A stretch of 64,000 bases of DNA, from assembly GCA_013339765.2 (NCBI GenBank), contig CM023449.1:204005422-204069421 (forward strand), written 5' to 3'. The notes beneath the pieces are model-generated. The model saw nothing but the letters and a program-made list of their open reading frames with translations, searched no databases and was not told where the DNA came from. This DNA comes from Haemaphysalis longicornis. Lineage: Eukaryota; Arthropoda; Arachnida; Ixodida; Ixodidae. The stretch's first letter is position 1. Each line of letters opens with the position of its first letter. Of the stretch, positions 33,070 through 43,125 are shown piece by piece. A program made the translations under genes and the position numbers.

Positions 33070-34545
33070 GATTTATGAGGTTTGCTTTTCCTCCGTGTTA
33101 CCCACACTTCTAAGTCGCTGCCATGACCGAAAGAATGTTTCAGCTTTGTTTTTAGCCGCCGCTTCAGTCACCCCTGAACATTTTCCGAGGTGAAGTAACA
33201 GTCACACGTTGCGCACTGCATAAAGCGACCTTGAGCTGAGAACCTTTTAGAGCATGCTGCAGATATTTATCGCTACAGCGAAATGCAAGTGGCAAGGTAT
33301 ACAGCAAAACACAGTGTTGCACGCTCGGCAGCGGCGGGAGCAGAACATAAACAAAAGTTCGAATGAAAAAAAGCACCAACCTGCGATAGGCGACACAACA
33401 GCCCTTAGCCAAACCGCACCACACCACTGCCGCTGCCGATGTGAACAGAAGTGGGCGTGTCGATGACAGCAAGATAGCTGGCAGAAAACAGCAGTGCAGT
33501 CAGGGGGCGGACATACCAGCTAGTTTCGGTATTGGAAATAAAGCGTCGCCTTGACGCTGGTAGTCAAGCGATAATTCAGCAACTTTTGCATGTGTAGCTT
33601 TATCTTTCCAACATACGCAGCAATAAAGCAAAGTGATGCTATTATGTGTAGAAATAAAATGTGTTCTTGGCTATTTCCTTTTTTGACACCTTATTTACTT
33701 GTTTAGTCGCTTCATTCGTTGCGCTGACGGGTGGCGCTTTCGCTCTTATCTCTTCTGCTGCAACCCTGTTTGTCTGCTCCTGCCGCTTTCACTGTGTGCG
33801 CGTGTAGGAGTTTTGTAGTATGGCACAAAGGCGAAACTTATGGTGTCTGTGAGTGCGAACGGGCACAAAATGTCAGAGATACTGAGAGAAGGACGCAAGG
33901 CGTGTTGCGCTGCTGTGTGGCGCGACAACTCGGGGAGGAATAGCACAGCGAAATTTTTCCGCTTCCCAGCGGACGGAATGTAAGGACATTTTTTATGCAA
34001 TCTAAGTTATGAAGAAGCAAGCGCTATCATCATAAAAAAAGCTGCAGGGTGAACCAAAAAAATTTCCGCTGTTGCTTTACAGCGAATTTTTTTTTGTTCT
34101 GTACAACGCAATTTTCAGTAATGTTGTAAGCATGTGAAGCGACTTGTCGATAATTTCTGGCAGCTCCTTAGGCCAGTGGTGTCAATAAAAGTTTTTATCT
34201 CTCTCCATCTCTCATGAGCCGATTGATGTCAGCGGACGCGCAGACGGAAATTTCGCGTCGGTATCGGTTTGGTGAATGGTTGCTCGTCATGTTTTTTTCC
34301 ACGAGAGGAAAGCTTGCAAATGATGTTTGCCGAATGTGCGTAAATGCTTCTTCGACGAACTGGTTTGGCTTCAGAGCATACCGAAGACCAGTTTCTTATA
34401 GTGACATTACCAAAATCATTAAGCTAGCAGCTGACCGATTGCACTCCGTGTTACGAGAAGCGCGATTTACCTGCGCGAGGGCCGAGCTCCGCTTCGTTTT
34501 TCAACCTGTGCTAGGACACATTTTTAGCGCAGCGTCCCAAATTTT
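33070..34545. other. Unassigned sequence with a LINE-like tail
   Basis: CAATAAAAGTTTTTATCTC with CTCTCCATCTCTC at 34181-34213 looks like a LINE 3' end without recognisable coding before it. The open frame 34214-34615 (+) is not recognised. Nothing else supported. Confidence 0.4.
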
Positions 34546-34548
34546 TAC

Positions 34549-34892
34549 TAATATAGCGGGAGCGACTACCGACCGGCACGTCAGCGCCTTATCACGGTGC
34601 TCAGCAGCGAAATAGGGGAGAGCACGCGGTCGCGCATGAGTGTCGTCTGCTAGGCTGTTTCTTTGAGTGGGACACCCCCCGCCACTGCATCTGAATGACT
34701 TTGAGCCCCACGCTGCTTAGCTACCTTTGGCGCTAGCGAAACGGCCTTTCAAGAAAAGAAAAATAGGGGGTGTGTTGCCCTGAGAAGAACAGCGGAGCAG
34801 ACGATGCAGGTGCGCGTTCCCTCGCCTATTTTGCCGGTGAACACCGTGATAAGGCGCTGACATGCCGATCGGTTGTCGCTCCCGCTATATTA
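34549..34892. repeat. Inverted-repeat pair (about 75 bp arms)
   Basis: TAATATAGCGGGAGCGAC (34549) with TCAGCGCCTTATCACGGTG (34581) recurs inverted at 34892-34813, at about 85% identity. The loop is about 190 bp. It may be a foldback MITE. Confidence 0.6.
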
Positions 34893-34894
34893 GA

Positions 34895-35370
34895 GAGTTT
34901 TAGCTGACCGTTTCTGACGGCAATAGCAAGCGGGAGCGCCATTGCGCATGCGTGGCACGCTAGCGCGCTACCGGCGATACCGTCCGCTAACCGGGGCCTC
35001 TTAGCGGACCGTCGCGGCAGCTTACGCTACCGTGCGGAAGGCTTGCGAGCGCGCTACGGCGAACTTCGCTTCTTCAGTAGAAAGACGACCGACGAAGCCG
35101 CGAAAGCGCTTCCGAATAGGCAATGGTGCTCATCCGGAAGCTCGATTCTATGCAGCGCTATTCCGGCCCATGTCAGCGAGGTTAAATGAGGCCAAGGGTA
35201 TTTTGCTTTGTTTGGGCGATACAAATTCTTGTTTCCTATGAAGTCTCACGCGGTCGAGGGAGATACGGTTATCTTAGCTAAAAGCCTTTCGGCTGCTGAC
35301 GCTCCGGTTGTGCTGAGCTCGGGAGCATAGCGGAGCGTTGCCTCTCTATTACTAAAAATTTGGGAGGATG
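34895..35370. other. No recognisable gene
   Basis: GC-rich sequence with small inverted CGGTAGCGC-type motifs; no coding recognised. Confidence 0.4.
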
Positions 35371-35589
35371 TACAGCCGGTAAAAGGCTTGTCTATGACAC
35401 AGCGTTCGTACTCTCAGCCCTATCCTGCCCCGCCGGAGCGGGATTTGAATAAAACTACTGCGGAATTCTGAAGTCTTAGCCCTTCGCTTTTGCCTCCGAC
35501 ATGTTTGGAACGAGTATGTTTCGGCAGTTTTCGGATGTAGCTGGTTGAAGTTGAAATCGCTGTTATAGACAAGCGTTTTACCGGCTGTA
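35371..35589. mobile_element. 219-bp TA-flanked MITE, copy 2
   Basis: Same length and nearly the same sequence as 17951-18169, in the same orientation, with TACAGCCGGTAAAAGGCTTG and its inverted partner ACCGGCTGTA. Confidence 0.85.
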
Positions 35590-36453
35590 CATACCTTCTT
35601 GGCACTCTCAATATTTGTATAACTTTTAAATGTTTATTGGTATCCATGGTGGTACTTCTTCCGTTTCCTATGCGTGGCGTATGATTGAATTACGCAGAAA
35701 TTCGCTAGCTATGGAATGTTTTCTGGGCTAGCAAGTTTACAAGAATAAGAAAAAGAGGCAGTTGTTAATCATGTGCGAAACGGGATGGTCATCTGCACTT
35801 CATAATAATTCTATTATTACCGAACGTGTGTTATAATGAAACATCGTTTCTGTACAATTGTATTGTGTACAGCGAACGAACGTGGTGACCTTTGCAGAAA
35901 TTTTGTGTATACCATGAATTGTACGATAATGCCCCTTTCGTGCAACCAACACGGAATGGGAACATTTGTACTTACTATACGAGATACACAGCTCTATGTT
36001 ATTGTGGCATGTATTAAATTCCTTCTTTTGCGGTATGTTGCTAATAAAATCAGTGGATAAACCACATTTTCCGCCTACTCCATTTTTTCGCCAAAACAAA
36101 ATTGTCACTCTTCAAGGCACGCTGGCTCGCGCGTATTCAACTGAGAAAGATTTCCAAACAAATGTTTTGCGCACGTCATGACAGTACAAGCAGATTATCA
36201 ACTGAAACCTGTCGAAAACAAGATGTGCAGCAGCAACAGTATTTGGAAAGAAAAAATTGCTGTGGTTTATCTTTGGTTAACCCTAGTTGATGTTCGGATG
36301 TTCGTCTTCCTCCATCGCACACGGCTCTTCGCTGCACGTGGCCTCCTGGCCTTCCTTCGTGGCACATGCTATTGGCTGCGATGGCGGCCTCCTCGCCTTC
36401 CTCCGCCAGGTGGCGACACGGGTCCCACGCACGTCTCCGTTCCCTCCTTGATT
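35590..36453. other. No recognisable gene
   Basis: AT-rich sequence to about 36290, then GC-rich sequence up to the LTR element. Only short frames. Confidence 0.45.
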
Positions 36454-36457
36454 ATCT

Positions 36458-36661
36458 TGTAGCGCCACCATCATCATCTTATTAAGCGCCACCATCATCA
36501 TCAACAGATTGGCCAGCTGGCTCGGAGGACACGCGACACTCGGCACCCGGCACACCTCGGGAACGGCACTCTCGTTCTACGCGCCTCGTCGTGTCCATGG
36601 CGCAGCCAACGCAACCGTAATAAACGTGGGCTCGGCCGCTCTGCCTCATTGGCCGCCTACA
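36458..36661 (+). repeat. 5' LTR
   Basis: Starts TGTAG and ends CTACA, with a CACCATCATCATC doublet near the start and an AATAAA at about 36619. Confidence 0.9.
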
Positions 36662-36689
36662 ATTTGGTGACCCGACAAGCGGCTTCGCC

Positions 36690-37344
36690 ATGGCTTCGAG
36701 ACGCTGCTTCCCCAGACACAACGCGGACGACGGCACGCGAAGAACGTTCCCCGCCCTACCCGACCTTCCCTTGTTGATTCTGTTTGACGCCATCTCAAAC
36801 CATGCACGCTGCATGGTTCGTCATCTTGGAGAGCCATTTTTACGTAAATGACATCTGCTCCCCGGAAATCAGGTACCTCTTGACACTACAGAAGCTACCT
36901 GCTGACCTTATTGAGCAGATCCAGCTGCCGACCCCAGGCCCCAGTGCGTATGACAACTTAAAAGACACTGTCCTCAACCACTACGGCATGAAAACCCGGC
37001 AGACGACAATCCCGACAGAACCTGGTGCCGTTACCACCATCAGTCCTCCTCCGACACCGCCCTCGGTTCATGTACCCGAACCCTCACTAGGTGACGGGTC
37101 TGCGATCATGGGCGCGTATCTCGAGCTCCCAGCAGCACCTTCCACGAGAGGACTGGAGGCCAACGACATCACGGGCGCCCACCAACCACCGCCTGCTTTG
37201 TCCACTACTACCACACCACAAGAAGGCGCCGGTGATCCGCAGAGCACCGAGGTGGTGACCTCCCTCACTCCACGGTTGACGCCACCCCCATCTAAGCCCA
37301 CTGTGAGCCCTTCCCTGACACCACTCCGCAACGCAGCCACCTGA
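36690..37344 (+). pseudogene. gag of the short LTR element, frameshifted
   Basis: ATG at 36690 opens MASRRCFPRHNADDGTRRTF and PALPDL in one frame; at about 36770 the frame moves to the one containing AAWFVILESHFYVNDICSPE, IRYLLTLQKLPADLIEQIQL and the following DNLKDTVLNHYGMKTRQ. That core is the capsid-like part of a Gypsy-type Gag. From about 37020 a proline/threonine-rich tail runs to the stop at 37344, in place of a zinc knuckle and protease. So it is a Gag-only product, and one broken near the start. Confidence 0.7.
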
Positions 37345-38368
37345 ATGGCATACACGACAGGTACAGTGCGCCACCGACGAGACTCCCATCGACGCACCAA
37401 CCATCTGCCGTCGTGACATTACGTGTTCCGTCTTGGTGGATGCGCAGGAGCAGCGTGACTCCTCCAAGGAAGCACCTGGGCTAGTAGGCTCTCAACGAGC
37501 AAAGATGGACACCCTCCAACTACCTGTGACCAAAACGTTGACGGGGCAGTCAGACCAGAACAAAGGAGACCGCAGTCGGCCTCCGAACCACCCACCACGT
37601 ACACTCTTGCCTGTTGTTTCACTTGCGGGAGCCGCGTCTTCTGCTTCGAGCCGTCAACGCCGCATTAGACCACACAAACATCATGCACATTGCGACCGAC
37701 TTGTCGCTCCCCGTCAACTCGCTCCTTTCATGACAGTGCGGGAGTCAGAAGATCAGCGGAGACAACTTTTTGCCCGCCCCCTTCGAGAGCAACGCGTTCG
37801 AGTTCCCAGAGCATTCACCACCCTTCTGGGTGCCTCATGGGCCTTCGCACATAAGCAACGTCGCTTCGAGCTATCACGACGGTCAATGGCCCATGGTTCG
37901 CTCATCCGTAGACGAACGCGGCGGCGACTGCGTCACTCCCTCCGCACATGCTGCCGTGGTCTGTGGAACAACAGAGCTGGCAGCAGAACGGAGCCGCCCT
38001 ACACCCGCAAGCCATCTGCACCCGTTTGTCTGGACCACCTTGTAGCCCGGAGAGTGCACTCGAGCTTTGTGGGACATCACTCTCTCCTCTGGGCGCTGCT
38101 AGCAGCTTCCGCCCCGCAGGACGCTCGTTTCCGCCTACGGCCTCTGCGCCACTCCCAGGCAAGGCCCCCCGAGGGAAATGCACACACCGGACGCTACCTT
38201 GCCGATGACCAGGACCGCGCCGTTAGTCAACCCCAGCCACTTGACCACGCACTGCCCACGGACTCTCCCTGACAACGGACAAATTGTACATACCTGTACA
38301 TAGTGCATTTTCGTGCATTGTCATTTACATTTGTCACTTTATCGCGCCTCACGCTAGGGGGGGAGCCC

Positions 38369-38572
38369 TGTAGCGCCACCATCATCATCTTCTTAAGCGC
38401 CACCATCATCATCAACAGATTGGCCAGCTGGCTCGGAGAACACGCGACACTCGGCACCCGGCACACCTCGGGAACGGCACTCTCGTTCTACGCGCCTCGT
38501 CGTGTCCATGGCGCAGCCAACGCAACCGTAATAAACGTGGGCTCGGCCGCTCCGCCTCATCGGCCGCCTACA
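38369..38572 (+). repeat. 3' LTR
   Basis: About 98% identical to the 5' LTR; the differences I count are at four positions. Preceded by a purine tract. Confidence 0.9.
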
Positions 38573-38607
38573 ATCTCTCCCCTGGCGCCTATCTCTTCCC
38601 ACCATTG

Positions 38608-38762
38608 GGCCGCTGCTCCGTGCCGGGTGCTTACGGAAGGGGGTGTGGTTTGCGGTTATCGTTGCGGCTGCGGCCTTCTCGCCTTCCCTCCCTGCCGCCT
38701 AACTCACCGCTATCGGGCCGCTGCTTCATGCCGGGTGCTTGCGGAAGGGGGCGTGGTTTGAC
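38608..38762. repeat. Two-copy direct repeat, period 107
   Basis: GGGCCGCTGC...GCCGGGTGCTT...CGGAAGGGGG...GTGGTTT occurs at 38608 and again at 38715. Confidence 0.75.
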
Positions 38763-38860
38763 TTCTAGCTCTCGAGGTCAAAACTGGTCACCCCGCGAAG
38801 AATTCCCGAGGTAGCGTAATGTAGCTTTCACTACAAAATGCAAGCAGTGTTGGTTCCCGC

Positions 38861-39076
38861 TTGCGGCACACAAAGACAGTCGCGCCCGTTGAGCCCTTTG
38901 CAGACGATAAGCGGCCCAGCGTTTCCTCCTCGCTCATCCACGAAAGCGTTGCCATAGCAGTATCAGTGATTTTTTTATTGTTTTTGGTTGTCAGTTTGGC
39001 CTACCAAGCACCAGGGGATAAATTGGCGCTTGTGACGCAATTCTCGCTTACCTGGGGGTATACCAGCCTGACCTAG
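38861..39076 (+). CDS. Weak candidate exon with one membrane segment
   Basis: Frame includes TVAPVEPFADDKRPSVSSSL, IHESVAIAVSVIFLLFLVVS and LAYQAPG, so a hydrophilic stretch then a 20-residue hydrophobic helix. A CAAAGACAG at 38871-38879 could be an acceptor. No donor or family is clear. It could be the membrane anchor of a host protein or chance. Confidence 0.25.
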   Translation: MRHTKTVAPVEPFADDKRPSVSSSLIHESVAIAVSVIFLLFLVVSLAYQAPGDKLALVTQFSLTWGYTSLT

Positions 39077-39079
39077 CAG

Positions 39080-39416
39080 TGGCGTAGTGGCGCCAGCAGT
39101 AGGGGCCATAGAGTGTCTTAGTAAGTATGCTAGAAAGGAAACTGCACCTGGGAATCCATGTCATCGGGGGGGGGGGGGATTATGGAAAGACCCCAGCTAC
39201 TGGCTTGGGCTTTGCATGACAAGTGGATTCTGATGCGGTTTTTTTGAATTTGCTCCCTTCACTATGCCTCAACACGGCATCAACCCGTCAACACGTCTCC
39301 TCCCTGTTCTCCCTGTTGGACAAGCAGCACGTTCGGCGCTTTCTACAGCATTTGATTGATAGAGAAGCTCCGATTAACGTTTAGGTGGGGGAAAATGTAA
39401 TGGCTCTATTTCTTTC
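39080..39416. other. No recognisable gene
   Basis: Contains a run of G at 39169-39178; no coding recognised. Confidence 0.5.
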
Positions 39417-40080
39417 TTGGACACACTCGTAAAACGCTCCCCGACTGAACTGTCTTTAACGGCTACAGGAAAACCGAAGCACTCGGGAAGGTACCTGAGC
39501 TTTCAGTCAGTGCACCCCATGTCCCGTAAACGTTCAGTGCTGCTGTCACTTGTCAACAGAGTAAAAGGGACGACGTGCTCAGATCTGGAGAGCCTGGGAG
39601 AAGAAATGAAGATGATCGCGAGAGATGTGCAACGCAATGGCTACCCGGAGCATTTTATTCGGCAAGAAACAAACAGGGCGATGAGCAGGAATCCGCATCG
39701 AGATTAGCAGACATAAACGTCAACAAGGACTACGTCAAGACGTGCTGCGAACCCCACGTCCCACACATCAGCGAAGCCCTGGCACGCAGTTTCAAAAACG
39801 CAGTGTGCACATCGCGCACGTGCCTATTATGAAGCTGCGTTGTGACCTTGTCAACGTGAAACACCCCTCCCACGCTCCTAGTTTCCAGGTGTTGTTTGCG
39901 CAGATTCCGTGCGCCGAGTGTAAATCAGAGTACATTGGCGAAACGGGCTATATGCACAGAAGATTAACACAGCACCAGCACGACGCGAACAAGAGCCATG
40001 CAAAAACAGGTGCACTGTGGAGCACTGAGAGGACGGGACACGTGGTTTTCTGGAACGCGGTGAAAGTGGCGACAACCTAA
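39417..40080 (+). pseudogene. Penelope-like element fragment (RT end + GIY-YIG endonuclease)
   Basis: Remnant of a Penelope-like retroelement. First part: KPKHSGRYLSFQSVHPMSRK, RSVLLSLVNRVKG and DVQRNGYPEHFIRQ (39474-39670), the RT C-terminal region. After a frame change the GIY-YIG domain follows: IPCAECKSEYIGETGYMHRR, LTQHQHDANKSHAKTGALWS and TERTGHVVFWNAVKVATT (39900-40080). The second half of GIY-YIG reads YIG and the nuclease arginine is at HRRLTQH. Stop at 40080. No stops inside either piece, but the frame break makes it a fossil. Confidence 0.75.
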
Positions 40081-40382
40081 CATAATCTATCTTCTCAATT
40101 GCTGCTCGATTCCATCATTCAGACAACGCCCATAACTATTAACAGAACAGATGTTAATCTGCACCATGTCTACGGCGAAGTGGACTGCGCTTCCTAATGC
40201 CCATTATAAAGCACCGTTTTCCACAGCACATGCTCACCGTGAACAAGGTACCTGTAGGGGTACCGAACCGCAAACTGATTTTTTGATTTGGTCAATGAAC
40301 TTCGTTTAATCGTACTGCACACATGACTTTAACGTGGCCAGACGGTACTCTGTCAAACACGCGACTATGATCAATTTTCGGC

Positions 40383-40703
40383 TCAAATACCAGTAAACCG
40401 CACTAATTCCCATTTCGACATATTTTTTTCCATTGCGATCATATGCCCTTTGCCTAAAACAGTCCTAAAGATACAAGTTCGCTCCTGTTTCACAGGGTAT
40501 GGCAAGAAGCGAGTGGTGGTGGGTTCCCCAGAGCCATCGCTGGACATCGTACCCCATGAGGGAGGCCTGTGCAACGGAGGTGTCGAGCACTCGCTGCATT
40601 CAGGGAAGGGCACGTCCATAAGTGATTTGTGTCCGCGTTTGCGACTGCAGCCATACAGAAGGGGTAGTTTTTGGTAAGCATTGCATGGTATCGTGGTGGC
40701 CAC
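40383..40703 (-). pseudogene. LINE ORF2 C-terminal fragment
   Basis: Minus-strand AAVANADTNHLWTCPSLNAA and SARHLRCTGLPHGV match the C-terminal zinc-like end of LINE ORF2 (NHLWTCP). The same motif is at 44161-44345 (+). Only the last part is kept. Confidence 0.55.
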
Positions 40704-40704
40704 G

Positions 40705-41250
40705 CCCGGTTACTGCAGGAGAGATGGCCACTCCAACTGGAAGCCTACGAAGCAAGACATCCTCCCCGCGAGCAGGCCCATTTTAAAGAGGTCTGTTCCA
40801 CACGCCGTGGGATGAAGGCACGTGCGGAGGGACGCGAATTGAGGTTTCGTTGCACATACTGTTTGTTTCGATCGGTTGTCAGTAACCGCAGTGGTCGTGG
40901 AACAAATCTAAGGTGGCAGGCACTATCCGCCGCAATGTGAGCGGGCAGTGTATTACGTCAGATCGACGACAGTTCAGAAGAGCAGGGCTACGTGTGCCTC
41001 TCGAGACAGACGAGTTTTAGGCTACGGGGCGAAAATGCTGTATGGACACCGTAGAATCCGTGTAAGGTTGTGCATTGGAACCTCCAATGGTTTGAACGAG
41101 GCGGCATTAGCGCCTGTAGTCCGTCCCTGATTCTGTGAGCTCCGCCATATGGTTGCGCCTGTTTAGCAGCGGCTGGAGCTACCTACCCGCCTGAACCGCA
41201 GTCACGACTAACAGTACGGTCACCATCAAGAATACTGCAAACCATCTGTT
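40705..41250. other. Unassigned, with a possible signal-peptide exon on the minus strand
   Basis: On the minus strand NRWFAVFLMVTVLLVVTAVQ followed by A-G and a GTAGGT donor (41245-41175) resembles a first exon with a signal peptide, but its start codon is unclear. Nothing else recognised. Confidence 0.25.
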
Positions 41251-41277
41251 CGCTATATTGCCGCATGCTTTCGGAGA

Positions 41278-41561
41278 TGTCGCAAGTGGGCCGCGTTGCA
41301 CGCGCAAGAACCGGCTGCAACCGGCAGCGCAAACTCGGCGCCGGGGGTGCGAGCTTGTCTGTGTTCGCCAACGGAGGCACGAGCGCACGTGCACTGCGAG
41401 GGGGAGATCACGCAAGAGATCACGCCAGGAACGCAGGCAGTCGCTCTCGGAGATCGAACGAGACGCAAGGACCTTTTCTCGTTTCCTCTCTTCTTGTTCG
41501 GGCACAAGTTCGCCCTAAATAAAAGTCCTTTCTTTACCGTTGTGTCCTATCCTACGTGACA
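41278..41561 (+). repeat. Gypsy-type 5' LTR (start uncertain)
   Basis: Begins near TGTCGCAAG and ends CCTACGTGACA, with AATAAAAG at 41518-41525. The following sequence leads to a gag frame. The true start could be up to 20 bp earlier. Confidence 0.6.
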
Positions 41562-41591
41562 AATTGTGGTGGTGGTGCTGGGTAGACTCCT

Positions 41592-42245
41592 GTGAAGCCT
41601 CTGCATGAATCGAGACGGCAGTCCTACCCGACGTCGGACCGCAGCCAACGAGTTGACACCCGTCCATCAGCGAAGCAGTCGCCGGCTTCAGGGGCCTCAC
41701 CTGAGTTCGGGCTTCTACCCACCGCAACAAGGAGAGCGAGGGAGCACACGCTCAGCTCGGCCACCATGACCAGCGTCAGCAGGGCGCAAGGCCATTTTGT
41801 TCTTCACCAGCCGAGAACGCCCCAAGCCTTCCACGGCGATCTCTTCGAAGTCGCCGAAGACTGGTTGAGCCACTTCGAACGCGTGGCAAGCTTCAACCAG
41901 TGGGACGACGCTGCCAAGCTGATAAACGTCTATTTTAGACTGGAGGACGGCGCTCGGACATGGATCGAGAATAGGCAAGGTACGCTGCGCACGTGGAAGG
42001 AGTTCTGCCATGAGTTTCTGAAAGACCATGCAAGTGCGGATCGTCGGGAAAGGGCCGAGCACGCGCTGCGATCTCGCGTGCAGCTGCCGAATGAGAGCGT
42101 CAGCATGTACGTGGATGACATGACGCGTCTCTTTAGGCGAGCGGACCCCAATATGCCAGAGGAAAAGAAACTACGCCACCTTATGCGTGGCGTGAAAGAG
42201 CAGTTGTTCGGCTGCCTCGTTCGGAACCCTCCCAAGACCGTCGCC
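41592..42245 (+). pseudogene. Gypsy gag, truncated
   Basis: Gag of a Ty3/Gypsy element. A variable leader is followed from about 41800 by FHGDLFEVAEDWLSHFERVA, then NVYFRLEDGARTWIENRQGT, WKEFCHEFLKDHASADRRER and SVSMYVDDMTRLFRRADPNM, a standard retrotransposon Gag domain, up to CLVRNPPKTVAEF. At 42242-42327 the sequence becomes an inverted copy of 41255-41338, and the frame runs on only by chance to 42368. No zinc knuckle, protease or pol follows. Confidence 0.8.
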
Positions 42246-42569
42246 GAGTTTGCGCTGCCGGTTGCAGCCGGTTCTTGCGGCTGCAACGCGGCCCACTTTG
42301 CGACATCTCCGAAAGCATGCGGCAATATCTACTTCCACCTGCAGACGACAGAGGTTAAGCAAAAGTAGGTTTAAAGCTGTTATTCGAATTAAATTTTTCG
42401 CCATGGTAAACCAGCCACAGCATTTCGTGGCTTACGGTAAAGCTGTCTGCGCTAGGTTATGATCAAAATTGCCGGCGTCTATCGGGTCGCGTCGACAAAA
42501 AGTCGCAGTCCAGCGCTCGTGTTAAATTCTGTTGAGCTCTCAGTACACGATTTTAGTATAATTTAGTAC

Positions 42570-42633
42570 GATTTTAGTATAATTTTTTCAAGATGTCTCT
42601 ATAGAGACATCTTGCAAAAATTATACTTAAATC
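42570..42633. repeat. 64-bp palindrome
   Basis: The central 26 bp (42589-42614) is a perfect palindrome around TCTCTATAGAGA. Outer arms extend it to 32 bp a side with two mismatches. A direct duplicate of CGATTTTAGTATAATTT precedes it (42547). Confidence 0.9.
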
Positions 42634-42860
42634 GTCTATTAAGACGACTCTATCAATACGTCGAGTTCTATTTACTTGTCATGATTAGTTGACAGGGAAG
42701 TTGTAAACGTTACAGAATTCCCGTCCACTGGCAATACATTGCCGTCTACGGAGAGAGTATGGTTACAGAAAAATCCTGTAACTGTTGTTTTATCAAAAAT
42801 ATCCAGTGAGAAATTAAGAATTAATTCACAATAAGCTCTAGGGAAATTATGTTATGTGTA

Positions 42861-42866
42861 TTTATT
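42861..42866 (-). terminator. Polyadenylation signal AATAAA
   Basis: On the minus strand, 150 nt after the stop of the secreted-protein gene, in CGAATAAATACAC. Confidence 0.55.
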
Positions 42867-43015
42867 CGATCAGCATAGTAAGTCACCATACACAGCTCAA
42901 TATAGTTATCCACGAATACAGCTGGGCTGGTCTTCCATCGTCACAGTAGTGGAAGGGCTCAAAAGTTTTTTATCAGTGGGGAATATCCTTTGCGTATCAG
43001 TGGAATATTGGAATT

Positions 43016-43125
43016 TCACCGCACATATTCCATTGCACAGATGGCGTCGTGGAGAGCCTTCGCGTTTACGCAGGTCTGGTCGGTGTCGTAAATCTTGAAT
43101 ACCGTGCTTCCGTCGGTAACGTTCA
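43016..43125 (-). CDS. Exon 5: C-terminus
   Basis: Follows the acceptor TTTTTCCTCGTGTTATGCAG. Codes NVTDGSTVFKIYDTDQTCVN and AKALHDAICAMEYVR, then TGA. Confidence 0.75.

Larger units (their letters stand above)
36458..38572 (+). mobile_element. Short LTR retrotransposon with 204-bp LTRs, no pol
   Basis: Two LTRs (36458-36661, 38369-38572) bound 2115 bp and are flanked by ATCT (36454-36457 and 38573-38576), a 4-bp target duplication as for Ty3/Gypsy elements. A primer-binding-like TGGTGACCCGAC follows the 5' LTR, and a purine tract (AGGGGGGGAG, 38355-38364) lies just before the 3' LTR. A frameshifted gag is present, but no protease, RT or integrase. The LTRs differ at about 4 of 204 positions, so the insertion is recent. 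Confidence 0.9.
41255..42327. repeat. 86-bp inverted repeat bounding the gag
   Basis: Left arm 41255-41338 and right arm 42242-42327 are reverse complements, differing by one 1-base gap and two substitutions. The arm includes the LTR start and about 20 bp beyond it. Confidence 0.85.

Noticed and set aside
37433..38272. 279-codon frame inside the LTR element
   Set aside because: Arg/Pro-rich with no Gag, protease or RT motif; likely an open frame by chance in GC-rich DNA.
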